A DNA stretch of 64,000 bases from Zingiber officinale (GCF_018446385.1 NC_056000.1:35997511-36061510); one strand, 5' to 3'. Positions 22,471 to 36,972 are shown, counted from the stretch's first letter. Made by a program: numbers and translations. The notes: generated by a model not told the origin, from the letters alone.

Positions 22471-23705
22471 AATTGGGAATTACCCCACTTTTGGCACTTA
22501 AGGTCATACAACACTCTGCCTCTAGACACCGAAGTCCTGCTTTTATTATGAATAAAGGTGCAGAACAAAAACGAGGCCAATCAGGATGGTATTCAATTAT
22601 AAACGCCTTAATGACAATTGCCATGAAGACGGATATAAAATTTCAGATAAGGATCAACTACTTAACAACATTCAGAATCAAAATAGTACTCGAAGTTTGA
22701 TATGAAATCTGGGTTTTGACAAGTCAGAATGCACCCTGAATCAGTCCCCTGGATAGCTTTTTTTGCCCAGAAGAATATTTTGAATGATTAGTCATGCCTT
22801 TTGGACTTAAAATAACACCTCAGATTTTTCAGAGAAAAATGGATGATATTTTTAGACCTATGACCTCCTTTACTTGTGTATATTTTGATGACATTCTAGT
22901 TTTCTCACCTACCAAAGAAGAATATTATGCTCATTTATACATGATCTTTAACTTATTTGAAAAACGTGAATTAATTATCTCACGGAAAAAGATGCAATTA
23001 GCTTTAACACAGAATTCCTTAGTAGTCTTATTGGCTAGGAAAAAATTACACTCCAATCCCATCTCTCCAATAAGATTTTGGCTTTTCCAAATAAAATGGA
23101 AGATATAAAAACCCTCATATCTTTTTTAGACTTACTTAATTATGTTAGATTGTACTTAAAAGATATTGGTAAACTAAGTGGTCATTTATACAATAAAACC
23201 TCTCAAACTGGGAAAAGGTATTTTAATCAATAAGATGTTGTTTTGGTTAAACAAATAAAAACCATGATACAATACTTACCTAAGTTAACTCTACCATTAG
23301 ACTTATACTACCTAGTTATTGAAACAAATGGATGTAACTAGAAACAAATGGATGTGAGACAGGTTGGGGTGACGCTTTATTTAGGGAAAAAAATTAAAAT
23401 ATGATCCTAAAACTTTAGAGTCTCTCTGTCATTATGTCTCTAGTAAATATAAAGAAAAATGCCGTTTAACGTCTTTAGATTACGAACTTTTAGCAGTAAT
23501 CTACGGTTTAGAAGCTTTTATGTTATTTATCTGCAGTAAACTTGAAATTACACTTAGAACAGATTGTGAGATAATAGTAAAATATAGTCAACAGTTAAAA
23601 GATGTAAGAAAAGACCTTGGTTCAAAAAGATGGATTAAATTCGCAGCAATTATTCTTAACAGAAGTTTAAAAATCTACTGGGAACATATTGAAGATAGCA
23701 ATAAC
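22471..23705 (+). pseudogene. Endogenous pararetrovirus pol remnant (RT-RNase H)
   Basis: Decayed polymerase of a plant pararetrovirus (Caulimoviridae-type). In order on the + strand are the N-terminal RT motifs (about 22530-22760), the M-P-F-G-L motif (22794 on), an F-D-D version of the Y-x-D-D catalytic motif (about 22878-22889), the connection region, and an RNase H domain ending in an E-H-I segment near 23690. It is split by many stops and frameshifts; the longest open pieces are 22794-23108 and 23520-23960. A 20-bp segment is tandemly duplicated near 23320-23355. RTD-C/KRW-type RNase H spacing argues for a pararetrovirus rather than Ty3/Gypsy. No movement or coat protein region is recognised. 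It is an old, non-functional copy. Confidence 0.78.
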
Positions 23706-24085
23706 TCTCTGCTAGGGGAGGGACGAGGACGGGAGTCCAGAGCTAGGGGAGGGACGAGGGCGGGATCCTCTGGACTGGTGTGGTTTGGGCTTTGGGGTGT
23801 TGAAAGAATGATAAGTCCTTTGAAAAAAATGCCGTACATGTCAAAGTTTTCAATGAGATTGTGGAGGGGACCAAACTGGTGTGGCATGGCCTTGTTTGGT
23901 GGGACTTTGGACCACCTCCCTCCCCCCTGTAAAGGATGGAGCATGAAGAGCAAAGGATAGTGTTAAAGAGGAGGGTCCCTTGAGCCACCAGAAAAGATCA
24001 ACCAGCGAGGGTGGCGTTAAATAGGAGGGTCCCTTAAGCCAACATAAAAGATCAACCAACCTTCCACCTCCGCTCATCTTTTATT
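23706..24085. repeat. Short tandem duplications next to the pararetroviral remnant
   Basis: Two repeated phrases are seen. GCTAGGGGAGGGACGAGG occurs twice near 23711-23755. A block containing GAGGGTCCCTT and AAAAGATCAACCA occurs twice near 23970-24060. The sequence is G-rich and unlike its AT-rich surroundings. Origin unknown. Confidence 0.6.
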
Positions 24086-25270
24086 ATCAATCTAACATTG
24101 CATTTTTGACGGGTGCATTACTAGTGAGTAACCGATGGTCATACGACTTCCATAGGAAGAACACATAAAATGACCGATCAAAATCGATCTTATTTCATCA
24201 TATTTTTTGATGGCTGCGCGATTAGCAAGTTGTGCATTGTTATATGGAGACATTCAGACACAAAACAATGAAGATTAGTTCCTCTAATTAACTCTTACAA
24301 TACGAAACAAGAAGATATTAAACTACTAATAGAACATTTGTTCCTCTATAATATTCTATGGATTTCTACGCATGAAATAGTAAATTACTAATGGAATTTA
24401 CTCTATAATATAATTTAAAATTTAAATTTGTTTGAATAATTTCTGTTATATATTTTTTTTTCAAGAAAGAAAATATGAATGGAAATAAGATAGTAATAAG
24501 ATTCACTCAACCTACTTTAAGTGCACCATTTTTGGGCTTTTACTGCATGATTTTTTTTTAAAAAAAATACCTCTCCTCTCATCTCGACTCACTTCACCCT
24601 CGATTTGTCTCTAGCCAACTCCAATTGGTAACACGGTGTATTCTAGTCAATTATTGACCATCGAGATGATTCAAAACTAGAAAAAAAAACACAAAAATAG
24701 ATTCGGGAATCATTAAGAGTACAATGATGCTAATTTGAAATGAATTATTAGATCAAAGTCATCGATGATCCTATATATATATTTTAAAATATAATCTCTT
24801 AATTCCTCTGACTCATTAATCATCTTGCGGTCGATTATAATATGACCCTATGATTTACTTCGAGATCACTCCCTTCACATAATTATCTTTTACTGTGAGA
24901 GACATGAACATAATCGCTTTTTATTATAATAAAAATGTTAATTTAGTATTAATTTAAAATTTATAAAATCGATAAACATTTTTAATAAAATTCATGTGTC
25001 TTATTTTCATTAAAAAAATCTCATAGTATTTTTTATTTTAAAAATATCCTTATTTGAAATACTTATAGTAAAATTATTTTAATTTAATTAAAATTAAAAG
25101 CAAAAAAGAAATCTTTTACTTTTGGAATCATCAAGATGCTCATTTTATTTTTTTAATCAAAAGGGGCATCACTCCATATTGAATTACTCAACTACTCTCC
25201 AGTATACTATTCCTATTATTATCTCTCACATGTAATTTTCGTCTAAATCCTGAACAAGGATGCGTTGTAG
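24086..25270. other. AT-rich intergenic DNA
   Basis: I see no ORF, RNA gene or element boundary here. Confidence 0.5.
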
Positions 25271-26695
<1,425 letters not shown>

Positions 26696-27540
26696 ACATG
26701 AAAATAGAACAATATATCAAATTTGTGTGTGTATACACGACACACACATTAGCTTCTCTAAATAATAATTTATCTTAAATTTTATATTTTATGTAAAAAA
26801 GAAACCTTTGCATCAACTATCCTATATATTCTTTAAATTTAGATTTCATGAATAGTACTTCTTTAAATTTAAGCAATGAAACTTATTTCTTAAATATTAA
26901 AATATCATTTAATTTGGGAGAGAGAAAAAATAATTTAAAAAGTAAAAGAGAGATAAAAAAATAAAAGATAATGAATTTTAGGGTATATGATATAGTGTAT
27001 AGTGAAAAATAATTATCTAAATTTAATAAAACGGATGAATTATATCAAATTTTAAAGATATTATAGAGAAATTGATATAAATACTCTTAAAGTTTAAGAT
27101 TTAATATTTAGGCCAAAGAAAGTATAAAAAATATACCGCATGGGTTGTGCAACCTAAGATGTGCAATATTTCATTTATTATTATTATTATTATTATTACT
27201 TAATTAAAAATTACTCTAATTTTGTCAAAATCACTTCAACAATTTAATATAAATATCACAATAAAAATAACATAAAATATTTTTTAATAATAAAATATGA
27301 AAAGAACTAAAAATGTTCTTTAATTTTTTTAATTCCTTTAAAATTTATTACATCACCAATCAATTCGTACTTATAAAGACATGAAAACAGATAACACACT
27401 GCAATTAATAAATTAGAAATATATGAATTAATTTATAATATTATTTATTATTATTTTTTAAATATATAAATAAACTGCAGGGGGCAAAATAAAATTTACA
27501 TAATAAAATAAAATAAAATAAAATAAAATCACGATGAAGG
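26696..27540. other. AT-rich upstream region of the phytocyanin gene
   Basis: Contains a (TTA)n tract at about 27174-27200 and an (AAAAT)n tract at about 27503-27529. No coding sequence seen. Confidence 0.55.
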
Positions 27541-27545
27541 GAAGT

Positions 27546-27616
27546 TGTATAAATCGCACTCCCACCATCACTCGTCTTCCGCGAAGCTCCACAGTGACCA
27601 AGTGAAGGAACCAGCC

Positions 27617-27650
<34 letters not shown>

Positions 27651-27659
27651 GGTGCTGCC
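27546..27659 (+). promoter_or_regulatory. Core promoter and CT-rich 5' UTR of the phytocyanin gene
   Basis: A TATA-type sequence (TGTATAAAT) lies at about 27546-27554. A pure (CT)n run lies at about 27620-27647, ending 12 bases before the start codon. CT tracts in 5' leaders are frequent in plants. Confidence 0.6.
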
Positions 27660-29875
27660 ATGGAGAGGAAGCCCACGGCGGCGGCGGCAATGGCAGTGGT
27701 GGGGGTTCTGCTCGCTGTCAGCGTAGTGCCGTCGGACGGCGCCGTCCTGACTGTAGGAGATGCCCTGGGATGGACCATCATGGGAAGCCCTAACTACACC
27801 GCCTGGGCCACAAGCAAAACCTTCCATGTCGGCGACACCATCGGTTAGTTCCCCCCATTCCCTCCCGCCCCCTTTCTTCGATCTCTATCAGCGAAAGAAA
27901 AGCTTGTTTTGTTTCTCAGGACTCAGATTCCATTTTGAGGGAAAAAGTAACAGTTCATCTTTCACTTTCAGTGTGATTTTCTCGTCTTTTCTCGAAGGTG
28001 CTTCTATTCTGGAGGACAAATCTTAACTCTGTTTGATATATGACACATATTTGTTCGATCTGTATATTATTAATTTTTGGGGGCAAGTATGAGTTCATTC
28101 CTCACATCTACTTTGATTTTTATGTGTTTTTTTTGAAAAATAACTTTCTGTTAGATCTGTAACAAAGATTTCCGGTTTCGTTTTTCCAAATACTTTTTTT
28201 ATTTGTGGATTTGTTCTAGAAATTGAAGGTTTCTAGCTTTTGCTTATATCTAGTATCTCAACCAGAGACAACTAAAATATCCATACAATCATCTTCTCTC
28301 TTTTTTTCATCTAACCCTAAAAGATTTTTTTTTCTTGTAACTGAAACATCATTTTACCTTTTTTTTTTATTTATTTTTTATTTTAATGTTTTAGCATAAA
28401 ATTTCTTAGTTGATCCTTGAACTAGGCATATATGAAGCACACGCTGTTCATGATTTTCCACCTTTGGTCTATGAAACTTATAGATAGTGAAGTTAAACAG
28501 AGTGATAATAATGTGTCCATTTGGCAGTGGGCTTTAATATTTCTGTGGGATCTCTGAAGGAAGGAATTCATCTAGATATATCATACTTACATGGTGAAGT
28601 TAATTTATATAACCTTGTACTTAGGGTTCTAATTTTCATTTCATGCTGGTCAGCATAGGTAAGAAAATTTCAATACACTCAATGAAGGCAAATTCCTCAA
28701 TTCGGCAAGTGTGTTCGTCAGTTCTAAAAGCTCGATCTGTGAGTTTGTGTTCTGTGAACCGTGGTCGAGAACTAGGGCAAATTCAATGAGGTGAGGCCTT
28801 CTTCAATTCCACGATTGAAATGAAGCCTTCAGCCTTCTACTCACTTTTACAAGCTCTAACAAATGATGAAGTGCAACTATAACATTTAAGTGTACATGTT
28901 GGCTATAGAAACTTGAATTCGGGCTTAAGAATTTGCGATTGTTCTCCATGAGCATACAACATTCTTCAACTCTCTAGCCGAGTTGTTTTCCCTTTAAAAT
29001 TTTCAGATCTTCAAGGTCAATTTGCTCCTCAGGTCAGGACAACTCTGTTTAAATCGATCCCCATACAGTGGGGCTTGTAGGCAACTAATTGCATTGATTG
29101 ACTTTGTCATCATCAGAAACTTTTGCTTTGTTGATTTTGGAAATGTGATCTTGCTTTCCTTATAGTATCACTAATGTTTTAAAAGAGATGATAATGGCTA
29201 TCAAGCTAAACAAAGCTTTTGTTTTTACAGTAAAAAGCAAAAGCATGTTTGGCTTGCGCTCATCACAAGCTTTTGTTATAGCATGCGATGATTCATGACT
29301 TGCAAACCACATTTCCTGTCCTTATGTTCATTTTTCTGATACTTGTTTTGCTTTACGTAGATTTATTGTCGACCAAAATTTACTCTTCTAATTTCTTCAT
29401 AGAATGCAGCCTCAAAACTCAAGATTCTACCTTCCATATGTCTAACCAATTCATTTTATCTTCCCAACTGGCAGTGTTCAGTTATGCCAAGAGCTTCCAC
29501 AATGTTGTTGAGGTCAACAAGACCAACTACAACGCATGCAATAGTTCATCTCCAATTGCCACCTATGCGACCGGCAACGACTCCATTACAATCAAGCATA
29601 AGGGTCACTACTACTTCATCTGTGGCTTTCCGGGTCATTGTGATGCTGGACAACGGGTGGACATTAAAGTCTCAAAGCTTTCCTCCCCTTCCCCTTCCCC
29701 TTCCCCCACCGCATCATCCACCTCCCTGCCTGGTTCCCCTACTACCAGTGCTAGCAGTGGTATCTCTCCAACTGCAACCAACTCCGGAACAAAAGCTGTT
29801 CCCACAGTACTCGCTGCTATTATCGCCGTGTTTTGCTTTGCTGCCACCTCTGGTGGCTTTGTTAGGCAGGAGTAG
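27660..29875 (+). CDS. Phytocyanin (blue copper protein, mavicyanin/stellacyanin type)
   Basis: Secreted, probably GPI-anchored small copper protein of the plasma membrane/cell wall, of the family of plant electron-transfer and cell-surface proteins. Exon 1 is 27660-27843 and exon 2 is 29475-29875; the 1.6-kb phase-1 intron sits at the position usual for phytocyanins. The product is 194 aa. It has a signal peptide (1 to about 28), a plastocyanin-like domain (29 to about 127) with predicted copper ligands His70, Cys111, His116 and Gln121 and a disulphide pair Cys83-Cys117, an N-T-S type site at Asn45 (N-Y-T), a Ser/Pro-rich linker (about 130-165) and a hydrophobic tail suited to GPI-anchor addition. 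Gln rather than Met as axial ligand points to the stellacyanin/mavicyanin group. Another in-frame ATG at 27690 would shorten the signal peptide. Confidence 0.93.
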
Positions 29876-32836
29876 TGGGGTTGTGATTGTTTCTTTTACA
29901 AGACCATTGTGCTTATTGTAACCTATCTTGCCTCAGTGTTAAGTTAAACCATTGAAATTTGGCATGTAGACATCTGAACTCTTTAACAATCTGTTTCCTA
30001 TGATCGATTATTCTCTACTTTGCACTTCTTTATCTTTAAATTGTCATGATTTCAGAAATTTAAAGTATAAGCTTGTATAGTTCTTCAATTAGTTGGGATC
30101 AAAAGTTTTATTTGCTTTATGTTGAATGCACTTTTGGATTTGTTATTTTCCATATGAAATAGTAGGATCTTAAGCTATGTGTTTGCTTTGGATGTTTAGC
30201 TCCACTATGTGATTGTTCGAGTAGCTTTACAGATTGATTCACTTTGGAGAAAGTTATAAAGTGAAAAGAGCCATATTTTTTGTAGATCAAAATATTGAAC
30301 TTTAAAACAACAACAATAATAATAATTTATAGATCACAATATTGAACAATTTACGGATCACAGAATTGAACTGTTTAACAATAAGATTCTATTGAGCTAC
30401 TTTGTTCATACTTCATAGATGAAAGTATTGAGCTGTTGAAAAAGTAATAGGAATAACATGTGGAAAGTATGACAGAGAATGAAATGGAAAAGGAATACTA
30501 ATATTTACTAATAATTAAGTGTACTTTTGATTAATGATGAAGTAATAGAAAATAAATTGAGATAATATGATAAAAAACATATAGTTAGAATAGTTGATTT
30601 TATTAGGGGGAATTTAAAGGTGAAAAATCTAATATGTTATTGACATGAACATTATTAGACAGGTTAGATAATTGAAATAAGTATGAAATACTTTGAATTC
30701 CTTAAATAGTTTAAATATTATCAATATTGGTACAAACATGGTTCAATCATGAGGTAAAATAATCAAAACTATACAAGGCATAAATTATGAAAACTGAAAT
30801 GGTTTAGCAAACTGAGGATGATGTTATGCTTAGACTGAAGCTGAGGATCAATATATAAATATGAATCACAGTGACATGTAAAAATCTTCTATCTTGATAA
30901 AAAAAAAAATGGAAGTCCACAGAGAGGTCCTTTTAAAAGTACCTTTAATGGCAGGACAAAAGAATGAGGCTTATTTCTTCTGGCACATGCAAGTCCAGTT
31001 TTGTTGCTTCATGATGGCACTTAGGAATTGGACACCAAAGTGCCGCTTCTTTCCATTCCCAAGTCTCCAACCACCCTTCTTCATACTTGCTAGTTGCTAG
31101 CCTCTGGCCATTGGTTTTGGGCTTGGTTTTCATCTACTTTCCCATATGAACCAGCTGAACTGGTCCCCTCTAACTTCAACCGTCATTCTTCATATATTTT
31201 TTGCCGCCTCCTATCTGTTTGTCATCTTTTCAGCTACTGGGGACACTTCAGCACACAGCCAATTTGTATGTGGACCAGTTCCACTTTGGTCTCTGTATTA
31301 AAGTATAGAGAGGCATTCACATGTGAGACTACCAGAGAAAAAGGCAGCAAGCACCCTTGGTTTTGTTTTGTTGTCTTCCTTTTTCTGACAAAAAAAATCA
31401 TGTACTCCCTCAAGATTTACTTGTTTGGTTTATCATAAAAATTGTCACATCACTATTGAGTTTAAGTTAACTAAGACATTTCTGATTGTACAGTATGATG
31501 ATAAGTTATAATTTCAGTGACATCTTTAAGGAAAGTAAGCATTATGAGCTAAAATAAATTTTTTTTCTGCAATAAAAAAAAAGTGGAGGGTTCTCAAGTG
31601 GGTGAGACTTTTTCACTTTTGTGTTTACTTTTGGTGTTTGGTGATTGCATCAGAGCTGCATCAGGCATATATCACATTGAAGTGTTGTGAGTTTATTCTT
31701 GCTTGTTTGGTTCACAGCATCCAGCATGGTACTTGTTTTCTTTTTATGGAGTATTATTATTGTATTTCATTTTAAAAAGTAATTTAAAAATACCTATCCT
31801 CTAAATTTTATTATTTTCAATTATGTTTCTCAATTATTATTATTCTAAAGAAAATATAATTCTGCTAACCGATAGGAAGGTGAAGAATAGAATAGATAGC
31901 ATATTAAGTGTTCCATATAGCTGGGATGAGCTAGGTGGATTTAGAGGATGCGATGAAACAAATGTGTTGAACACACAAGGAGTTTAGATATGGCGAACAT
32001 ATTTAGCAAGATAAATAGGACAAGCAAACTGGTCGATCAAAGCGGACTTGCTAAGTCAAGTGAGCCAAATAGGGTGAGGCAATTGTGTCGAGATGAAGCA
32101 AGTAAGCTAGACAAGGCAAGAGAGTCAAATGAGCTTAACAAGCTATGCGAGTTACACAAACTAGATAGAAAATGGGCAAGTTGTTTTCCATTCTAGTAAA
32201 CTACCTACAAATCGTAGTGGTTTCTAGAGTTAGGGAGGATGTAATCAAGGAGGAGAAAGAGAAAATAATATAGGTCTTGAGGAGGAAAAGGATGCAAACA
32301 AAATTCACACTTGCAAAAGATCCCTAGTCCTGAAAGTCCCATCATACAAGCTTCACTACGAAACAACTAAACCGTAACCTTCACACTCTCTTAAGCTTTG
32401 TCATAGTCGCTTGCTGAAGCTCCAACACAAAAGCCTAGTCCTTACAATTGCTCACATAAGCTTGTCCCTTGTGGTCGCTCACGAAAGCTATATCATGCTA
32501 TTTGCAGAAGCTCCCACTAAAGCCTAGCTCTCTCTTGACATGGAAGCTCTCAAACTTGAGGATAAGTTTTACCCAGGCCTACTATCACACAACAATTTTT
32601 AAAACCAAGCCAACATTGTCGATGGATGGGAGACATCTTACTAACTTAAAAAAAAAAAAAAAAAAATCTATTTTCAACTTGTAATTTTTTAAAAATAAAA
32701 TAATTAAAATTGTCATTCACCTTAATAAATTTAGACATGTTAAAAAAAAATCAATCCTAAATATTTATTTTATATTTTAAAAAAATATATAAAATTTTCT
32801 ATGGGTTTAGGAGTTTAAGGAAGATTGAGAGACAAT
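29876..32836. other. Gene-free intergenic region
   Basis: The 3' UTR of the phytocyanin gene probably ends near 30.1 kb. From there on I see AT-rich DNA with small open frames lacking any recognisable domain. The longest, at 31094-31438, has no features of a real gene. No LTR ends, RNA genes or organelle DNA were recognised. Confidence 0.45.
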
Positions 32837-32962
32837 TCAACACTCGGAGTAAAGATTACTAAATGTAAATGATCGAGTCAATTGGCATACCTCAGGGTAG
32901 CAGTCTTGATGAATGATTCTATGGGTTTCTGGGTTAATCATCACTGAACGGGAAATTTTTCC

Positions 32963-33909
32963 CTGCAACAATGAATTTGAGCATAGTCGAATACAGATTA
33001 GACAGAGATGAAGACAGGAGAGGGTTGCCAAAGAAAACAATATAAACCTGGAGAATTAAAACTATTTATGTGATCCATATGGGTCACCGTTGTTTAAGAG
33101 ATTTTTAGCCTTTTTCATTGTGATATATTTGTTAGAAAGTTAGTTAAATAGAAGATGCATTATAATTAAACATTAGAGAAGAATCGTTAAATTGTAGGAT
33201 CTTACTATTCTACAATTCAGTCATACTATTTGTTAATCATCTTCACGGAAGCTGCTTCAGTGTGAAATAAAGGGACGCCAGTACCAGACATCTTGTAGAT
33301 AGGGAGTCTCAATAGAGAGTGAGGTGATCGAGATTAAACTACTACAACACAATGGATTATAAGCCAACCCTTCCTAATGAAACTCTAAGGATTTTTCTTC
33401 ACTAAAATATCACTTCTCATATCAAAAGCCTCTAAAACTGAACAGTAGATATATTGAGACTACGGAAAGATGGAGGGAGGGGATGAATGACAAGAAAGTA
33501 TACTTCGATTTGTCCCTTAACGGATGTAAATAAAGAGGATGAATCACTTTTTTCCATGATTAATGTGTGGATCAGCTTTCTTGTCTTTCCAATTAACTTT
33601 TGCTTTCATTTTATCATGATCATTTGGGTTGTTGCATTCTTTGAGGCTCCGGTCAGAGCTAGCTTGATGGAGGTAAAGTTGCTCCAAGAGGGCACTGGGC
33701 CAGTGGCACCAACGTAACGGTAATACTGATGACAGGATCAAGCGAGGTGCCTAATAGTAGGCAAGCATTAGAAAGAAGGTGGTGGGTAACATGCAATTGT
33801 GAGTGCAATTAAAGGCAAGATAGTAATTTTGGTTTGTCACAATCCCTCTCCTATCTCTTTTTCTTTAACTAGTAGATGAATTTCATGAATTTGACTTACA
33901 AGAAATAAA
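32963..33909 (-). other. Original intron sequence, 3' part (LEA_2 pseudogene)
   Basis: Unique, AT-rich DNA between exon 2 and the Copia insertion. No coding sequence recognised. Together with 43819-44079 and 54672-54888 it forms the pre-insertion intron of about 1.4 kb. Confidence 0.55.
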
Positions 33910-33914
33910 GGGGA
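33910..33914. other. Target site duplication GGGGA (left)
   Basis: GGGGA before the left LTR is repeated exactly at 43814-43818 after the right LTR. Confidence 0.95.
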
Positions 33915-36327
33915 TGTTGGTTGCTACTCGGAAAATCTAGAGGTTCCATTGTATAAAAATTTTGTACAAAGGTCTAAATCTTTTCCTAGCTACCATGTGT
34001 TCTTTTAAATTAAATTTTGGATCGCCTACGGAACTTAACACGTTCGACCCAAAATTTAATCTATTCGTTCTTTTAGGTTTTGACTTGGGTCTCCTGCGGA
34101 ACTTAACACGTTCGACCCAAATCACCTTAAGTTATTAATTCCATTAAATATTAATTTCCATAATTGGTTCCTAGTACTGACGTGGCGAGGCACACGACCT
34201 TCTTGGATATGGGAGCAACCATCACCGACTAGACAAAACCTTTTATGGAAAGCTAATATTTAATTTCCTAAAATAACTTTTGGTTAACCGAAAAGAACAA
34301 TCAAATCACAAGGAAAAATAAAACAAAAGAACACAACATCGAAAAACATATTCGAAATATTAGAATCGTAAGCCTCTTGTATTTGGTATTATTTCCATAA
34401 ATAACTAGTATGATGCGGAAAGGAAAAATTACTAGTTATACCTTCTAGAAAGACCTCTTGATCTTCTACCGTATTCCTCTTCTAACCTCGGACGTTGTGT
34501 GGGCAACGATCTTCCGAGATGAGAAAACACCAACCACTTTCTTCCCCTCCTAGCTAGGTTCGGCCACAATAAGAAAACTTTACCAAGGATGAAGAACAAA
34601 ACATCAACCAAGCTCCAAGAGATGCAAGCTTTCTCTCCTTCTTCTTCTTCTTCTCCAAGTAGTATCCGGCCACCACAATAGCTCCAAGGGAGATGAAGGA
34701 TTCGGCCACCACAAGAGGAAGAGAGGGAGAGAATGATGGCCGACCACAACACCAAGGAAAAGAGGGAGAGAACAATAGAAGTTGTATCCCATGAAGGCAC
34801 CCCTACCCCTTCTTTTATATTCCTTGGCTTTGGCAAATAAGGAAATTTATTTATAATAAAATTTTCTTAACTTTCTTTGACAATAATTAATTAAGAAAAA
34901 TTTAATAAAATTTATTAATCAACTAATCATGGTCGGCCACCTCAAATAGAAAAATTAGGAGAGTTTCAATCAACAATTAAAACTTCCTTATTTGTCTTTG
35001 GAAATTTAAAAAAAATAAAATTTTCCTTTATAATCCCTTCATGGTTGATAAAAAGAAATTTCTATAATTTTAATTTTTCAACATGTGAATAATTTTTAAA
35101 GAGAAAAAATAAAATATCTTTCCAATCTACAAATAAGGAAAGAGATCTAATCTCTTTCTTTAATCTTTTGTAGATCCTTTTAAGAGAGATATTTTAATTT
35201 TAATTCTCTTTAATAAATTATATCTTCCACATAATAAAAATTAAAATTAAAAATCCTTTTTAATTTAATTATGGCCGACCCTCTCTAGCTTGGGTTCAAG
35301 CTAGGGCTGGCCACCCTAAACCATGCTTAGGCCGGCCCTAGCTTGATTCCAAGCTAGCTTGGCCGGCCCCCTTTAGGTGGGTATAGAAAGTGGGTATAGG
35401 TGGGTATAGTACTCTATAAATAAGAGGCTACGATAGGGACCGAGAGGAGGAATTGGTTTTGGTCTCCCGATAAAATTAAGCATCCAGTGTTCGTCCCGAA
35501 CACACAACTTAATTTTATCAATAATAATTCATTCCACTAGAGAACTATTATTGAACTACCGCACCAATCCCAAATTACATTTTTGGGCTCCTTCTTATTA
35601 TGAGTGTGTTAGTCTCCCTGTGTTTAAGATATCGAATGCCCACTAATTAAGTGAGTTACTGACAACTCATTTAATTAATATTTTAGTCCAAGAGTAGTAC
35701 CACTCAACCTTATCGTCATGTCGGACTAAGTCCACCTGCAGGGTTTAACATGACAATCCTTATGAGCTCCTCTTGGGGACATTATCAACCTAGTATCTCT
35801 AGGACACAGTTTCCTTCTATAATCAACAACACACATTATAAGTGATATCATTTCCCAACTTATCGGGTTTATTGATTCATCGAACTAAATCTCACCCATT
35901 GATAAATTAAAGAAATAAATATCAAATATATGTGCTTGTTATTATATTAGGATTAAGAGCACACACTTCCATAATAACCGAGGTATTTGTTCCTTTATAA
36001 AGTCAGTATAAAAGAAACAACCTCAAATGGTCCTACTCAATACACTCTAAGTGTACTAGTGTAATTATATAGTCAAGATAAACTAATTCCTAATTACACT
36101 ACGACCTTCCAATGGTTTGTTCCTTTCCATTTTTGGTCGTGAGCTACTGTTTATAATTTATAAGGTACTGATAACATCATCTTCTATATGTGACACCACA
36201 TACTATATTATCTACAATATAAATTAATTGAACAACTACAAACAAATGTAGATAAATTGACCAAATGTGATTCTTTATTCAAAACAAAAGTTTACAAAAG
36301 CTTAGGCTTTCAGTATACACTCCAACA
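33915..36327 (-). repeat. 3' LTR of the Copia element
   Basis: 2413 bp. On the - strand it contains a TATA box (TATAAAAG, about 34820-34813), an inverted repeat with GGCCGGCC core (35298-35313 and 35330-35345, one mismatch) and many GGCCGG/GGTGGCC motifs. It abuts the polypurine tract. Confidence 0.95.
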
Positions 36328-36339
36328 ATCTCCCACTTA
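36328..36339 (-). other. Polypurine tract of the Copia element
   Basis: TAAGTGGGAGAT on the - strand directly upstream of the 3' LTR. It primes plus-strand DNA synthesis. Confidence 0.85.
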
Positions 36340-36348
36340 TACTAATGA

Positions 36349-36972
36349 CTAAGCTGTCATATCTTCTACCATACATCTAATTCCCATTCCCTCCACATGC
36401 CGATCGAAAGCTTTCGCCGGAAGGGCCTTAGTGAAAGGATCTGCCAGGTTATCCGCTGATGCAATATTGGCGATGACAACTTCTCCTCGCTTCATGATAT
36501 CTCGTATCAGGTGGTACTTGCACTCTATATGTTTACTTGCCTTATGAGCTCGTGGTTCCTTCGAATTTGCAACTGCACCGCTATTATCACAATAAATTGT
36601 GATGATTTTGGGCAAATCAGGAATCACATCTAAGTCCATTAGAAAGTTTCTGAGCCATACTGCTTCTTTAGCTGCCTCAGAGGCTGCTACATACTCAACT
36701 TCCATGGTTGAGTCCGAAACACATTTCTGCTTACCACTCCTCCATGAAATGACTCCACCTCCTAAAGTAAACACATAGCCTGATGTAGACTTACTGTTGT
36801 CCCTATCTGATTGGAAATCTGAATCCGTGTAACCCACAGGGAGCAAATCGTCTGTTTGGTAAACTAGCAAATGCCCTCCTAGTATTTTAATATATAACAC
36901 CACCAATGTCCTTGGGTTATACGATTTCTCTCCTACTTCACCAAACAAATATCCGTGTGCATAACATTGCAT
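36349..36972 (-). pseudogene. Copia RNase H domain
   Basis: C-terminal pol domain of 207 codons. It keeps Y-T-D-S-D-F (first Asp), the S-T-M-E-V-E-Y (Glu), I-Y-C-D-N (Asp) and the H-I-E-C-K-Y-H segment, and ends soon after K-A-L-P-A-K-A-F. The region linking it to RT (about 36900-36990) is shortened and out of frame with the preceding RT frame. That fuses unrelated residues to the start of this ORF, so this is no longer one polyprotein. Confidence 0.9.

Noticed and set aside
24086-25270. Search for CRISPR-like arrays or other regularly spaced repeats
   Set aside because: None found here or elsewhere. The repeats in the window are microsatellites, LTRs and tandem duplications without spacer structure.
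31094-31438. 114-codon open frame in the 30-32 kb spacer
   Set aside because: No domain, no splice context and no recognisable homologue; its length is within chance expectation.
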